DNA from: Nitrospirota bacterium
Lineage (GTDB): Bacteria; Nitrospirota; Thermodesulfovibrionia; Thermodesulfovibrionales; Magnetobacteriaceae
Length of the DNA: 44,463 nt
Assembly: GCA_015233615.1 (NCBI GenBank)
Contig: JADFXJ010000016.1
Coordinates: 1-44,463, forward strand
Reading direction: 5' to 3'
Under the pieces are notes generated by a model that worked only from the letters and a program-made list of their open reading frames with translations, was not told the origin of the DNA and ran no database searches. Every line of letters begins with the position of its first letter. The stretch's first letter is position 1. The translations under genes were made by a program, and so were the position numbers. Of this stretch, positions 32,968-41,209 are shown piece by piece.

Positions 32968-33750
32968 TTAGCCGCCTAATTCCGAACTTCTCTTAGCCGC
33001 AGCCGCCAGGGTTTCGGCAATTATGCCTTTAAGTTCCCTGTCATCGAAGACCTTTAGCCCGGCCACTGTAGTACCTCCCGGAGATGCGACCATTTTAACG
33101 AGCTGCGCCGGACTGATACCCGTGCGAAGAAGACTTGCGGTACCTGCCAGGGTCTCTACCGCAAGGGTAAGAGCAACGTCACCCGGAATTCCCAGGGATT
33201 GGCCGGCCTCTGCCATCGCCCCTATTATGTATGCTATAAACCCGGGGCCGCTGCCGGACAGTGCGGTTACGGCATCCATGTACTTTTCGGGCAGCTTAAC
33301 CACCTTGCCGATAGTTGAGAGCAGGTATACGGCCTTTTCCAGATCCGGATCCGGGAAGCCGTCCTTAACCGCTATCACCGATACGCCCTCCTGAACGAGG
33401 GCAGGGGTGTTTGGCATTACCCGAATAACGCGATCCGTTCTGAAAACGGATTTCAGCGTTGAGATGCTTACGCCGGCCACTATCGATACTATGGTCTTTC
33501 CGGTAAAATCGACGTCTTTGACCTCCAGAGCAAGTTCCTTCATGTTCTGGGGTTTCACGGCCACGACGATGATCTCAACAGAGGTAGCCAATGCCGGGTT
33601 GTCTTTTACTGTCTTTATGCCGTACGTATTTTCCAGGAACCGGCGCCTCTCCTCAAAGGGATCTGAAACAACTATGGTAGTGCCGCTTTTAGCCAAAAGG
33701 CCTTTTACCATGGCCTCGGCCATCTTTCCCCCACCTATGAAACCAATCAT
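32968..33750 (-). CDS. proC: Pyrroline-5-carboxylate reductase
   Basis: A 260-residue enzyme making the last reduction of proline synthesis (NAD(P)H-dependent). The N-terminal MIGFIGGGKMAEAMVKGL is the Rossmann motif, then RVMPNTPALVQEGVS, ALSGSGPGFIAYIIGAMAEAG, and VKMVASPGGTTVAGLKVFDD near the end. I chose ATG at 33750, with AAAGGAGG 7 bases upstream, rather than a TTG/ATG 13 codons earlier that lacks family similarity. The start overlaps the stop of the CDF-like gene (ATGA), so the two are coupled. Confidence 0.95.
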   Translation of the reverse strand: MIGFIGGGKMAEAMVKGLLAKSGTTIVVSDPFEERRRFLENTYGIKTVKDNPALATSVEIIVVAVKPQNMKELALEVKDVDFTGKTIVSIVAGVSISTLKSVFRTDRVIRVMPNTPALVQEGVSVIAVKDGFPDPDLEKAVYLLSTIGKVVKLPEKYMDAVTALSGSGPGFIAYIIGAMAEAGQSLGIPGDVALTLAVETLAGTASLLRTGISPAQLVKMVASPGGTTVAGLKVFDDRELKGIIAETLAAAAKRSSELGG

Positions 33751-34502
33751 TGTGAAACCTCCTTTTTGCATGGTCCGGTACACGAGCAAGCTCCGGCACC
33801 ATTAGTATTGCCGCTAGTGCCGCCGGCTTTTTGGAAGCACTCCAGGCCCTCCTTTAAGGAGAGGTAAGCTATGGCAAGTCCGCCTATCGAGTCCATCCCT
33901 CCGTAGCCTGTCAACTCGTAGCCAATGCTTGCGATTAAAAGCACTACGGATAAATACAGGCAGGTCCTGCTGCAATTGGCGTCCGCTATTATGGCCTGTG
34001 AGCCTGCCACGTTACCGGTTTTTGTGCGCATTTCAGTTCCGAGTTTTATTTTGTAACGAATAAGAACCCACATGCATATTATAGAAACGAGGGATACCAC
34101 GATTCCCCAAAAGGCTGTAACCGGCTTGTGTCCCTTGTATAGATTGACGATTGACGACACGCTTAAACCTGCCGCCAATAGATAGTAGGCAAAACCCGTG
34201 ATCCTGAGTGAGCGCACCTCGAAATCGTCCATGACGGAAACTACGGCCATATCGCCGATGCCGGCCCGCTTCAGGTTCACGGACATGTGCCATATGCCGA
34301 TGCCGGATATGACCTCCGCGAAAGAATCCACGCCAAAACCCAGGAGGGTTAGGGCGTCGTCCTTAGCTCCAAGGAAGACCGATACAAGCCCTTCGATCAA
34401 ATTGTAAAAAACCGTAACCACGGCTAGCGCTATGGCCAGGTTATAGTAATTAACCTTACTATCGTCCACGATGAGATCTTTGGATGCAGGCACGGATAAC
34501 AT
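33747..34502 (-). CDS. Cation-efflux (CDF-like) membrane protein
   Basis: A 251-residue membrane protein with about five to six hydrophobic segments. LAIALAVVTVFYNLIEGLVSVFLG followed by LLGFGVDSFAEVISGIGIWH matches the cation diffusion facilitator core (N..EG...D...D pattern, here DSFAE). The C-terminal half has a second ADANCSRTC and GMDSIGGLAIAYLSLKEG, also CDF-like. The tail ends with a Cys-rich segment GACSCTGPCKKE that could bind metal. Many such short members lack the cytoplasmic domain. The substrate is unknown. It is coupled to proC. Confidence 0.7.
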   Translation of the reverse strand: MLSVPASKDLIVDDSKVNYYNLAIALAVVTVFYNLIEGLVSVFLGAKDDALTLLGFGVDSFAEVISGIGIWHMSVNLKRAGIGDMAVVSVMDDFEVRSLRITGFAYYLLAAGLSVSSIVNLYKGHKPVTAFWGIVVSLVSIICMWVLIRYKIKLGTEMRTKTGNVAGSQAIIADANCSRTCLYLSVVLLIASIGYELTGYGGMDSIGGLAIAYLSLKEGLECFQKAGGTSGNTNGAGACSCTGPCKKEVSQ

Positions 34503-34513
34503 ATGCCGGGTAT

Positions 34514-34978
34514 CTATTTCTTTCTCTTTTCCGAACGCGATTTGAAACCAAAGCCAACGCCAAATCCACCGCCAAATGCTATTAATACTTTTAGTATATC
34601 AACCAGTAGGTCTTTATTATCTTTAGCCAAATACGTAACCATGAAAATCAAAAATCCAATAACGAGGCAAACATAAATCAACTTATATAATTGACTTGAT
34701 TTCTCGAGTTCATAATCATGCTTAGCATCATCATGATTATAATCCAGGACTTTATCGATATGAGCACCCGTAACCTTCTGATAAAGCGGGTTTAGTTGCG
34801 AATGAAGCGGTCCCCTGCTCACCATCATAGACTGTACATGCAGAATCTGCTTAATCGCTTCTCTGTCTTTTGGAGATACGCCTTCTAACGCTTTTTCCAG
34901 TTCCGGTGGAATATCTTGCTTTGGTTCTTCCTTTTCAGGTATAGCGGGAATATCTTCTTTTTTTTCTTCGTTGCTCAA
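34514..34978 (-). CDS. Small membrane protein, possibly DUF2335-like
   Basis: A 154-residue protein with an acidic, proline-rich N-terminus (IPAIPEKEEPKQDIPPELE), a central segment SRGPLHSQLNPLYQK, and two transmembrane helices near residues 98-115 (LIYVCLVIGFLIFMVTYL) and 125-143 (ILKVLIAFGGGFGVGFGF). The SRGPLHS element followed by two helices resembles DUF2335 membrane proteins, but the match is partial. Its ATG overlaps the stop of the 102-aa gene at 34975, so the pair is coupled. Function is unknown. Confidence 0.65.
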   Translation of the reverse strand: MSNEEKKEDIPAIPEKEEPKQDIPPELEKALEGVSPKDREAIKQILHVQSMMVSRGPLHSQLNPLYQKVTGAHIDKVLDYNHDDAKHDYELEKSSQLYKLIYVCLVIGFLIFMVTYLAKDNKDLLVDILKVLIAFGGGFGVGFGFKSRSEKRKK

Positions 34979-35283
34979 TATTTTTCCAAATAGCGCATTA
35001 AAGAATCATTTATGTGATTTATCCACTTATCCATTTTAGAGTCAAAATTTTCGGCAAATAAAATATTCATCTGGCAAATAATGTAATTTATTATCAACTC
35101 TCTACAAAGGTATTCCCTATTTTCATCGTGCGGTTGGGAACAATACGACGAAATATAATGCTTAATCAGTTTTGCCCGGTCTCTATCCCCAAGAGAAGCG
35201 AACATATCCCAGGAACCATAATTCCCTTCTCTGAGATCGTCAATCCACTGTTGTATAGTATCTTCTTCGGTACCAGACTGCAT
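34975..35283 (-). CDS. Hypothetical protein (102 aa)
   Basis: A small acidic soluble protein (TIQQWIDDLREGNYGSWDMF, IKHYISSYCSQPHDENREYL, ending MRYLEKY) predicted to be mostly helical. It overlaps the following membrane-protein gene by 4 nt (ATGA). AGGTGGG precedes the ATG, and TATAAT on the minus strand near 35340 may be its -10 box. No family is recognised. It may be the regulatory or cytosolic partner of the membrane protein. Confidence 0.6.
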   Translation of the reverse strand: MQSGTEEDTIQQWIDDLREGNYGSWDMFASLGDRDRAKLIKHYISSYCSQPHDENREYLCRELIINYIICQMNILFAENFDSKMDKWINHINDSLMRYLEKY

Positions 35284-35408
35284 TAAGTCCCACCTAACAT
35301 CGTTAATAGTATTAATATTTTCAACCGTTTATAGAACATTATAACATAATTGAGAAAATAAAACACCGAAAGAAATATTGCAACCATTCACTCGCAAAAG
35401 TGCTTGAT

Positions 35409-35867
35409 TTATTTGTTAGCCGCCGTTTGTGCTTTTTCTGTGCTTGTCTTAATTTCAAGTATTCCACGATTGGCCAATTCATCAACTAAGAAATTTACAT
35501 TGCGCTTTTCCCTCGTCTTATACCAGGGAATAAAATCTTTTATTGCCCATCCTCCAAAAATAAATGCTAAGCAATAAAATATTCCCTGGATTAAATCACC
35601 CTTTATGCCATGAAAATCCTCAAATTTAGTAGCAACAAGCGATATGATAATGGAAACCTCTATTCCAACAAGGCCGAATAATCTACCTTGAATCTCCAGA
35701 GTTTGCTTGGTCTCATAAAAGAACGTTCGTATTGTATAGCGATAAAGTAAGTACATAGGCTGGGCTTCTTTTCTTTCCGTAATTGGATTTATATAAATGT
35801 TTTTTAAAAACTCTCTGCTCATATCGAAATGTCCGATACCGTTATCGGGTTCTTCATTCTTTGCCAT
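35409..35867 (-). CDS. Hypothetical two-helix membrane protein (152 aa)
   Basis: After a soluble N-terminus (DMSREFLKNIYINPITERK) come two hydrophobic segments near residues 66-81 (LFGLVGIEVSIIISLV) and 95-108 (IFYCLAFIFGGWAI). A charged C-terminus follows (WYKTREKRNVNFLVDELANRG). No family is recognised. It lies 23 nt after the zinc-ribbon gene and looks AT-rich and recently acquired, like its neighbours. Confidence 0.6.
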   Translation of the reverse strand: MAKNEEPDNGIGHFDMSREFLKNIYINPITERKEAQPMYLLYRYTIRTFFYETKQTLEIQGRLFGLVGIEVSIIISLVATKFEDFHGIKGDLIQGIFYCLAFIFGGWAIKDFIPWYKTREKRNVNFLVDELANRGILEIKTSTEKAQTAANK

Positions 35868-35890
35868 TATTCTCTTCCTCGAGTTACCTG

Positions 35891-36229
35891 TTATTTGCGG
35901 CCTGCTTCTTCAAAAGCCTGATCAAATTCCTCATCCGGTGTTAGTTGCTTTGGCAAGGGACCAAGTATACCAACTGCATGTTGGCTGATAAAGCCACAAT
36001 TGGAACAAATAATAGCAATGGATGGAATTGACATCCCCCCTAAAGACATCGTGCTCAGGTCCGGCTGGAGATCGTTCCTAAGATAGGCATCGGCTAGTTT
36101 GAAATCATTATTGTCGCACATTGGACATTTCATTCTATGAGCAGGATTCTTTCTAATGCGCTCGTAGAGCGTATCAGCTAATTTTTTGAGCGTATCAGCT
36201 AATTTATTTTTCCTTTCTTCCGTAAACAT
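35891..36229 (-). CDS. Zinc-ribbon hypothetical protein (112 aa)
   Basis: A small protein with a CPMCDN...ICSNCGF zinc ribbon (four cysteines, about 37 residues between the pairs) and an acidic tail (LTPDEEFDQAFEEAG). The N-terminus has a duplicated LADTLKKLADTL segment encoded by a short direct repeat (36170-36207). A TATAAT on the minus strand at 36285-36280 may be its promoter. AGGAGGG lies just before the ATG. It is the first of four small unknown genes transcribed toward proC. Confidence 0.65.
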   Translation of the reverse strand: MFTEERKNKLADTLKKLADTLYERIRKNPAHRMKCPMCDNNDFKLADAYLRNDLQPDLSTMSLGGMSIPSIAIICSNCGFISQHAVGILGPLPKQLTPDEEFDQAFEEAGRK

Positions 36230-36345
36230 TTTTCCCTCCTTTTACACGGATTTCCTTTCTTTTCATTATTATTGTCTTTATTATACCAGATATTTTTTAA
36301 TAGTTCACACGCTTCGGAGGTTTTTTACCCGGCTGGTGTCGGCGG

Positions 36346-37230
36346 TTATTTCGGAGTTCCCGTGGAGAGAGCCAGGAGTGCCGCCGGATTATCGGATATG
36401 CACCTCATGATAGTCCTTTCTTCGAGACCTGATTGTATCAGCCTTTTTGCAGTTTCTGTAACGACCATGGAACCACCCATCAGCACGTCGCCTGAGTTGG
36501 TTATGCTACCCGAAATCAGAGAGGTCTTTGTCTCTTTTACGGAATCCGATACTATTATGATCTTGTCGAGGGGTTTTGCGTGAAATATAAGCTCGATTGT
36601 CTTTGGATGAAGGTGGTATGGATCGGCTATGACCTCGACGTACACGTCCTTGTTGGTAAGAGCAAAGCCCGCTATGCCCGGCTCGCGGTGATGAAGTCCG
36701 CGCATGGCGTTAAACACGTGGGTGATGCTCCGGGCACCAGCATAAAAACCGTTTTCGGCCTCCGAATAGGTAGCGTTTGAGTGGCCCATGCTGACAATTA
36801 TTCCCTTGCCGGCGATGTACCCAATGAGTTCGAAAGCTCCGTGCAACTCCGGCGCTACGGTAACTATCTTCACTATATCTTCGAGACCTGCCGTAAGTTC
36901 GTCGAACTTCTCAACGGATGGGCTCAGGAACGCTTCTTTGCGCAGGGCTCCGCATTTTCCCGGATTCAGAAAGGGGCCTTCGAGATGGAGTCCTATTATC
37001 CTGGCCTCTTTTTCGCCTTTCCTGCCAACTGTCTCCTGCACTTCCATGGCCTTTTTAACGGTCATCATGTGCAGGCGCATTACCTCGATCTCAGCCGGAT
37101 ATATGGTGGGGATAATCTGGTGCACACCGTTTGCGTACTGAAGCTCGGCAATCTTCAGTATCTGCTTTCTCGATGCCGTCCTGGTGTCAAACCCACCCAT
37201 ACCGTGAACGTGGATGTCTGTTACCTTCAT
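36346..37230 (-). CDS. N-acetylglucosamine-6-phosphate deacetylase-like amidohydrolase (short)
   Basis: A 294-residue NagA-like protein; NagA deacetylates GlcNAc-6-phosphate in amino-sugar and cell-wall recycling. Metal and active-site motifs are TDIHVHGMGG at the N-terminus, GLHLEGPFLNPGKCGA, SMGHSNATYSEAE, THVFNAMRGLHHREPG, and IIIVSDSVKET with the catalytic Asp. Normal NagA has about 380 residues; this one starts at the HxH strand and lacks the N-terminal beta-sandwich half and the C-terminal part. The close relative could instead act on another acetylated sugar. It lies downstream of the M99 peptidase, consistent with peptidoglycan turnover. Confidence 0.8.
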   Translation of the reverse strand: MKVTDIHVHGMGGFDTRTASRKQILKIAELQYANGVHQIIPTIYPAEIEVMRLHMMTVKKAMEVQETVGRKGEKEARIIGLHLEGPFLNPGKCGALRKEAFLSPSVEKFDELTAGLEDIVKIVTVAPELHGAFELIGYIAGKGIIVSMGHSNATYSEAENGFYAGARSITHVFNAMRGLHHREPGIAGFALTNKDVYVEVIADPYHLHPKTIELIFHAKPLDKIIIVSDSVKETKTSLISGSITNSGDVLMGGSMVVTETAKRLIQSGLEERTIMRCISDNPAALLALSTGTPK

Positions 37231-37396
37231 CGCGGTCTCCCTGATGAGGCGCTTGATGAGGCGCTTCCGAAGAGTGCTCTATAGACGTTGCCCGAACTGC
37301 GCTTCTGGTATATTATACAAAACTCGTTCACAAAACGGGCCTCTTATTACAGCATCTTAATTATTACGAGCCTCTTATTACGAGCCTCATTACAAG

Positions 37397-39226
37397 CTAC
37401 CTGGCAATTCCCCATGAGGCTACCTGCTCGTTCACCTTCACGGTGGCCTTGCCCAGGACGATGCCTTCCCTTGACACTACGATCTGAAATTGGGAACCTT
37501 TCTTCATCGGGTATTCCCCGCTGCGAATGACCTCTCCCAGAGACAGGGACTTTTCCAGGTGCTTCGAATCCGTGCTTTGCAAGCCCTTTACATAAACCTT
37601 CACGCCTGCGTTGGAGTTAACGTTCGTCTTTACGTCAATCAATTCCAGCATATCGTTTTGGGTCATCATTACGACGTCTCCGTCGGCATACCAGCGTTTG
37701 CCTCCCTTGTTCTGCATCAGGACTATATAGTCCATTCTCGGCTCGCTTACGTCCAGGTATACGTTACCGATAAGGTTTTTCCCCTGAACGACTTCTATTG
37801 TATAATTTTGTATACCCTTGTCTTTCGAATATTTTTGAATAAGATCTTTAGCGGTATTAATTGGATATCCTCTGTCCTCCGTGGTGCTTTTCCTCTTGTT
37901 ACCTATATACCCCAGAAGGTTGACCGTGACGTTTTCGGGCGACTGCCCATCGAATACCACGTCGAGTATCTTCATCACGTCACCTTTTACTAAACTCAGG
38001 TGCTCCTCGTTTTTAAGAACATAACGGACTCCGTTATTCTCTATGACAAGATACCTCAAAATAGGCTCGGCTCCGTTAGCCGAGGTTGCCTGCGGGGACT
38101 GCTGCACTTTAGACACTACTTTGAAGTGCGCCTCACCGCACTTATAACCATCTTTCAGCACTATGGCGTTGACGGGATTATCGACGACGAAATCCTTGTT
38201 CAAGTCGTTGTCCGTACCCAAACCTACCAGGCTAACGCTCAACCCACGCTTGTAATTGGCAACGATATTCGATATCTTTATCCTGTCACCTTTCCTGACG
38301 GGCAGGGTTTGCTCGTTGTGTAGTATCTGCTCTACGCCGTTAACGGCTACGACCAGGTAGTTAAGGCGGGGTTTCTCCATGACTATACCCGGTGTTTCGG
38401 GCACAATCCCAAACTTGTCCATAAAAGCGTTAATTACCATGGTATGATAGCCGACTTTCTTTTCTACGTCTTTGATCTCCTTAGACGCCTCGATACCGAA
38501 AGCCGGGATATTATGCTGAGATACGGCATAAAAGGTGGCCGACTTGCGTTGCTCCGGGTGCATGGTGTCGGACTCGAAGGTCCTGTGGTTGTTAAACCTG
38601 AAACGGTGGCGGGGTTCCCTGACGTTTAAGTTAACTGCCTTTGCCACGTCCCTCGCCATCTGGCCGAGGCGAATTACCTTACCGTCTTTAGTCTTGAAGA
38701 CTTCGGCGTCCGCGATTATAGATTGGCCAAAACGCATCGGATTTACCAGTTCGCTTTCGTACTTTTCCGAAAAGAAACCGGAACCCTCGTGCAGGTTTAA
38801 CAGATAATCACTCTTGTCGATGAGGCTTTTAAGGATCTCTACAATCTTGTCCTCGTAATACTCCTTTGAGTTTATGTAGTTGAAACGTCTGTTCATATCG
38901 TTATTTATAACGCGCTTGTGCTTTATTATCGAAAGGAAATTCGCACGGGGAACCAACAGCAGATTTCCCTTTTTAAGGGTCAGGTCGGCGTAAAGGTCAG
39001 CCGACAGGTAACCTCCGGATTCGTCCCCCTGTATGCCGCCTATAATGAGGAGGGTTTTACCCGGCTCCTTTCCGTAGATCTTGTAAACGTTAAGCTCGTA
39101 GTCCGTGCCTTCGAAATATACCACGTGCTCGGTTTTGCCAAAACACTCGCCCACCGGAAATAATGCCACTGCCACAAGCACAAGGAAACACCAGGATAAT
39201 CTAACCATCATACATTTCACCTTCAT
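37397..39226 (-). CDS. M99-family (Csd4-like) peptidoglycan carboxypeptidase
   Basis: A 609-residue exported protein with a signal sequence (about residues 1-29). Residues 35-275 form an M14-like fold; IIGGIQGDESGG carries Gln66 and Glu69 and LLNLHEGSG carries His146, the unusual Gln/Glu/His zinc set described for Helicobacter Csd4, and FGIEASKE supplies a candidate catalytic Glu246. Three related beta repeats follow (about 285-336, 387-440, 494-548; each near NGV..L.NE or NKGGK..Y, then KGD..KI..V), longer than in Csd4. It probably trims peptidoglycan stem peptides to set cell shape. It is the last gene of the shape cluster. Confidence 0.85.
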   Translation of the reverse strand: MKVKCMMVRLSWCFLVLVAVALFPVGECFGKTEHVVYFEGTDYELNVYKIYGKEPGKTLLIIGGIQGDESGGYLSADLYADLTLKKGNLLLVPRANFLSIIKHKRVINNDMNRRFNYINSKEYYEDKIVEILKSLIDKSDYLLNLHEGSGFFSEKYESELVNPMRFGQSIIADAEVFKTKDGKVIRLGQMARDVAKAVNLNVREPRHRFRFNNHRTFESDTMHPEQRKSATFYAVSQHNIPAFGIEASKEIKDVEKKVGYHTMVINAFMDKFGIVPETPGIVMEKPRLNYLVVAVNGVEQILHNEQTLPVRKGDRIKISNIVANYKRGLSVSLVGLGTDNDLNKDFVVDNPVNAIVLKDGYKCGEAHFKVVSKVQQSPQATSANGAEPILRYLVIENNGVRYVLKNEEHLSLVKGDVMKILDVVFDGQSPENVTVNLLGYIGNKRKSTTEDRGYPINTAKDLIQKYSKDKGIQNYTIEVVQGKNLIGNVYLDVSEPRMDYIVLMQNKGGKRWYADGDVVMMTQNDMLELIDVKTNVNSNAGVKVYVKGLQSTDSKHLEKSLSLGEVIRSGEYPMKKGSQFQIVVSREGIVLGKATVKVNEQVASWGIAR

Positions 39227-39354
39227 AATTTCACCTTCGATTATTTCATCTCAGGTTTGTATTGTTCTGTAAATCAACACCTCTTCAGTCCAACGTTACC
39301 GCTCGGATTCATTCTGGCTAAGGGAATCGACTATCCGCTTTAGAGCCAATGATG

Positions 39355-40131
39355 CTATTTTAACGTAACGTTATTCTTCAAAATTATGTCTCCACCAGCA
39401 TTATATACCAGGACATAAAGGTCGTTTATTTTGCTAAGCGGATTGTTTATAATCCTGGTAAAACGCTTCTTGAATCTTATGTCGAAACTTTCTCCATCCT
39501 TATATCTCAGAGGTTGCCCGTTTTGTATATCCGCTCCATCCGGAACAGAAAGGAACCTGGAGCCGTCTCTCCATACTACAAATACGTATCCGGACAGTTT
39601 CGAATACCTGTTGCCTGATTTCACGAGTTCGAAAACGAGAGATACGTTTTGTTTTTTTGGATGCTCGGTGTACCTGATATTTTCGATGTTTACTACGCCG
39701 GTGTTTACGCTGCTCGATATGAAGCCGCCACTACCGGGCAACACAGGCACAGTGGGCTGAGGCGAGCCCCCGGGAGTTAGTGCCGTCTTTGCCTCACCCT
39801 CGTTCGTATGGCCTGAGGCCAGCATGGCAGTTTTGGTATTGGCTACGCTGCCGGTGGTTTTGAAGTTGCCGGACTCCCGTTTCGTATCACCGGCAGCCGG
39901 TTTGAGCGCAGAGATCGTAAAGTCCTGCATCACTCGCTCTCTATAACTTTTGTGTCCTTTATAGTCTTTATAGAGAGTCACCGCCACGTAAGCCGTAAAT
40001 ACGCTTACGGTAAAAAAAAGAAACGACAATACGATAATCGACCTGAAAAGCCATGCCGGCAGTTTCAAGTTCCGGGATCTGCCGCTCCTGTCACTGTAGT
40101 AAATTAAGGTTATCGAATCCCTTCTACCCAT
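39355..40131 (-). CDS. Membrane-anchored protein of the cell-shape cluster, unknown family
   Basis: A protein of about 258 residues. I chose ATG at 40131 (MGRRDSITLIYYSDRSGRSR), behind AAGGG; the longer frame to 40248 has no family-like sequence. One transmembrane helix follows (AWLFRSIIVLSFLFFTVSVF). The periplasmic part has a low-complexity linker and then a beta-rich domain (VVNIENIRYTEHPKKQNVSLVFEL, YVFVVWRDGSRFLSVPDGADI, FTRIINNPLSKINDLYVLVYN). The topology, one helix and an extracellular beta domain, would suit a scaffold linking bactofilins to wall enzymes. That role is inferred from position. Confidence 0.7.
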   Translation of the reverse strand: MGRRDSITLIYYSDRSGRSRNLKLPAWLFRSIIVLSFLFFTVSVFTAYVAVTLYKDYKGHKSYRERVMQDFTISALKPAAGDTKRESGNFKTTGSVANTKTAMLASGHTNEGEAKTALTPGGSPQPTVPVLPGSGGFISSSVNTGVVNIENIRYTEHPKKQNVSLVFELVKSGNRYSKLSGYVFVVWRDGSRFLSVPDGADIQNGQPLRYKDGESFDIRFKKRFTRIINNPLSKINDLYVLVYNAGGDIILKNNVTLK

Positions 40132-40313
40132 TTTATAGAATTTCCCTTTATAGAATTTTCCTCTCAAGATTTTTAAAAGGCCTGCACGGGTAAACCATAC
40201 GGCACGGATACCGCTTAAAATAAAGCCGCATGATACGCGGGGAAGCACTTGCGGAGGCGCCTCCGGGATCAGCCTTTATATCAAATATCATTGGCAAACA
40301 TCATAAGCGAACG

Positions 40314-40676
40314 TCATAATGGCAACTGCTTTATAGTGAGTTCCCTCTGGGCGCACATCCTGCATGCTCCTTCGAAAAAAGCTCCGTCATAGACTATGAG
40401 CACCGGGGTCCTGATTTCACCATAAATCCTGGCCTTGGCGAGAAGCTCTATCCTGGCAGCTTCTATTACGCCCCTTACCTCGCCTGAAATCAACGCGGTA
40501 TCAGTCTTTATCATGGACTCGATAATGGCATTTTCCCCGATAACCAAAGTACCACTGGCATCGATTTCTCCCGAAAACCTTCCATCTATACGCAAAACGC
40601 CCTCAAAGCTAATCTTACCAGAAATCATCACGCCGGAGCCGATTACACCATCCACGCTTTTGTTCTTATCGCTCAT
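40314..40676 (-). CDS. Bactofilin (second)
   Basis: A 120-residue bactofilin (DUF583, beta-helical polymer-forming cytoskeletal protein). Repeats are VIGSGVMISGKISFEGVLRIDG, FSGEIDASGTLVIGENAII and GEVRGVIEAARIELLAKARIYG. The C-terminus ends with a CRMC pair. It lies 33 nt after the other bactofilin. Bactofilins polymerise on the membrane and place wall enzymes. Confidence 0.93.
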   Translation of the reverse strand: MSDKNKSVDGVIGSGVMISGKISFEGVLRIDGRFSGEIDASGTLVIGENAIIESMIKTDTALISGEVRGVIEAARIELLAKARIYGEIRTPVLIVYDGAFFEGACRMCAQRELTIKQLPL

Positions 40677-40709
40677 CTTCCGGTGCCTTTCGGAGGTCGC
40701 ATCCGATTT

Positions 40710-41090
40710 TCATTCTATCTCGTTCTTAAAAGCTACGGAGATTTCTCCTTCAGGACTCATCTTCTGCATTTTCGAGCGCCCTTCGAATAGGCCTCCTTCC
40801 AGTATGGCCAGCCTCTGCGTAAATACGTCCCCCATCACCCTTCCCTTGCTCATTATCTCGACGTATTCGCCTGCGTTGATATTGCCCTCGATAAAACCTC
40901 CCACGATAACTCCACTCGATAATATGTCTCCCTTGAGATGGCCCTTTTCGCCCAACACAACCCAATCGGCCTTCACGTTTCCTTCGAATCTGCCATCTAT
41001 GCGCAGGGTACCCTTTAATTCTATGGTGCCCTTTATCTCCGAACTAACTCCTATGAGTGTCTCTATTTTATCGTGCTTTTTACTGAACAT
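40710..41090 (-). CDS. Bactofilin (first)
   Basis: A 126-residue bactofilin. Beta-helix repeats are SEIKGTIELKGTLRIDGRFEG, GHLKGDILSSGVIVGGFIEG and YVEIMSKGRVMGDVFTQRL. It follows the M23 peptidase gene, the arrangement seen in Helicobacter csd1-ccmA. A second bactofilin lies directly downstream; the two differ enough to form mixed polymers. Confidence 0.94.
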   Translation of the reverse strand: MFSKKHDKIETLIGVSSEIKGTIELKGTLRIDGRFEGNVKADWVVLGEKGHLKGDILSSGVIVGGFIEGNINAGEYVEIMSKGRVMGDVFTQRLAILEGGLFEGRSKMQKMSPEGEISVAFKNEIE

Positions 41091-41209
41091 AACATTCCTC
41101 GGTACATTCCTCGGTCTAACCTTAATAAGTCCAAATCAACCCAACCCTGGATTAATAAAATTCCCCGGCCAACCCTCTTCATAAAATAAAAAAATCCTTT
41201 GGCCGCACA

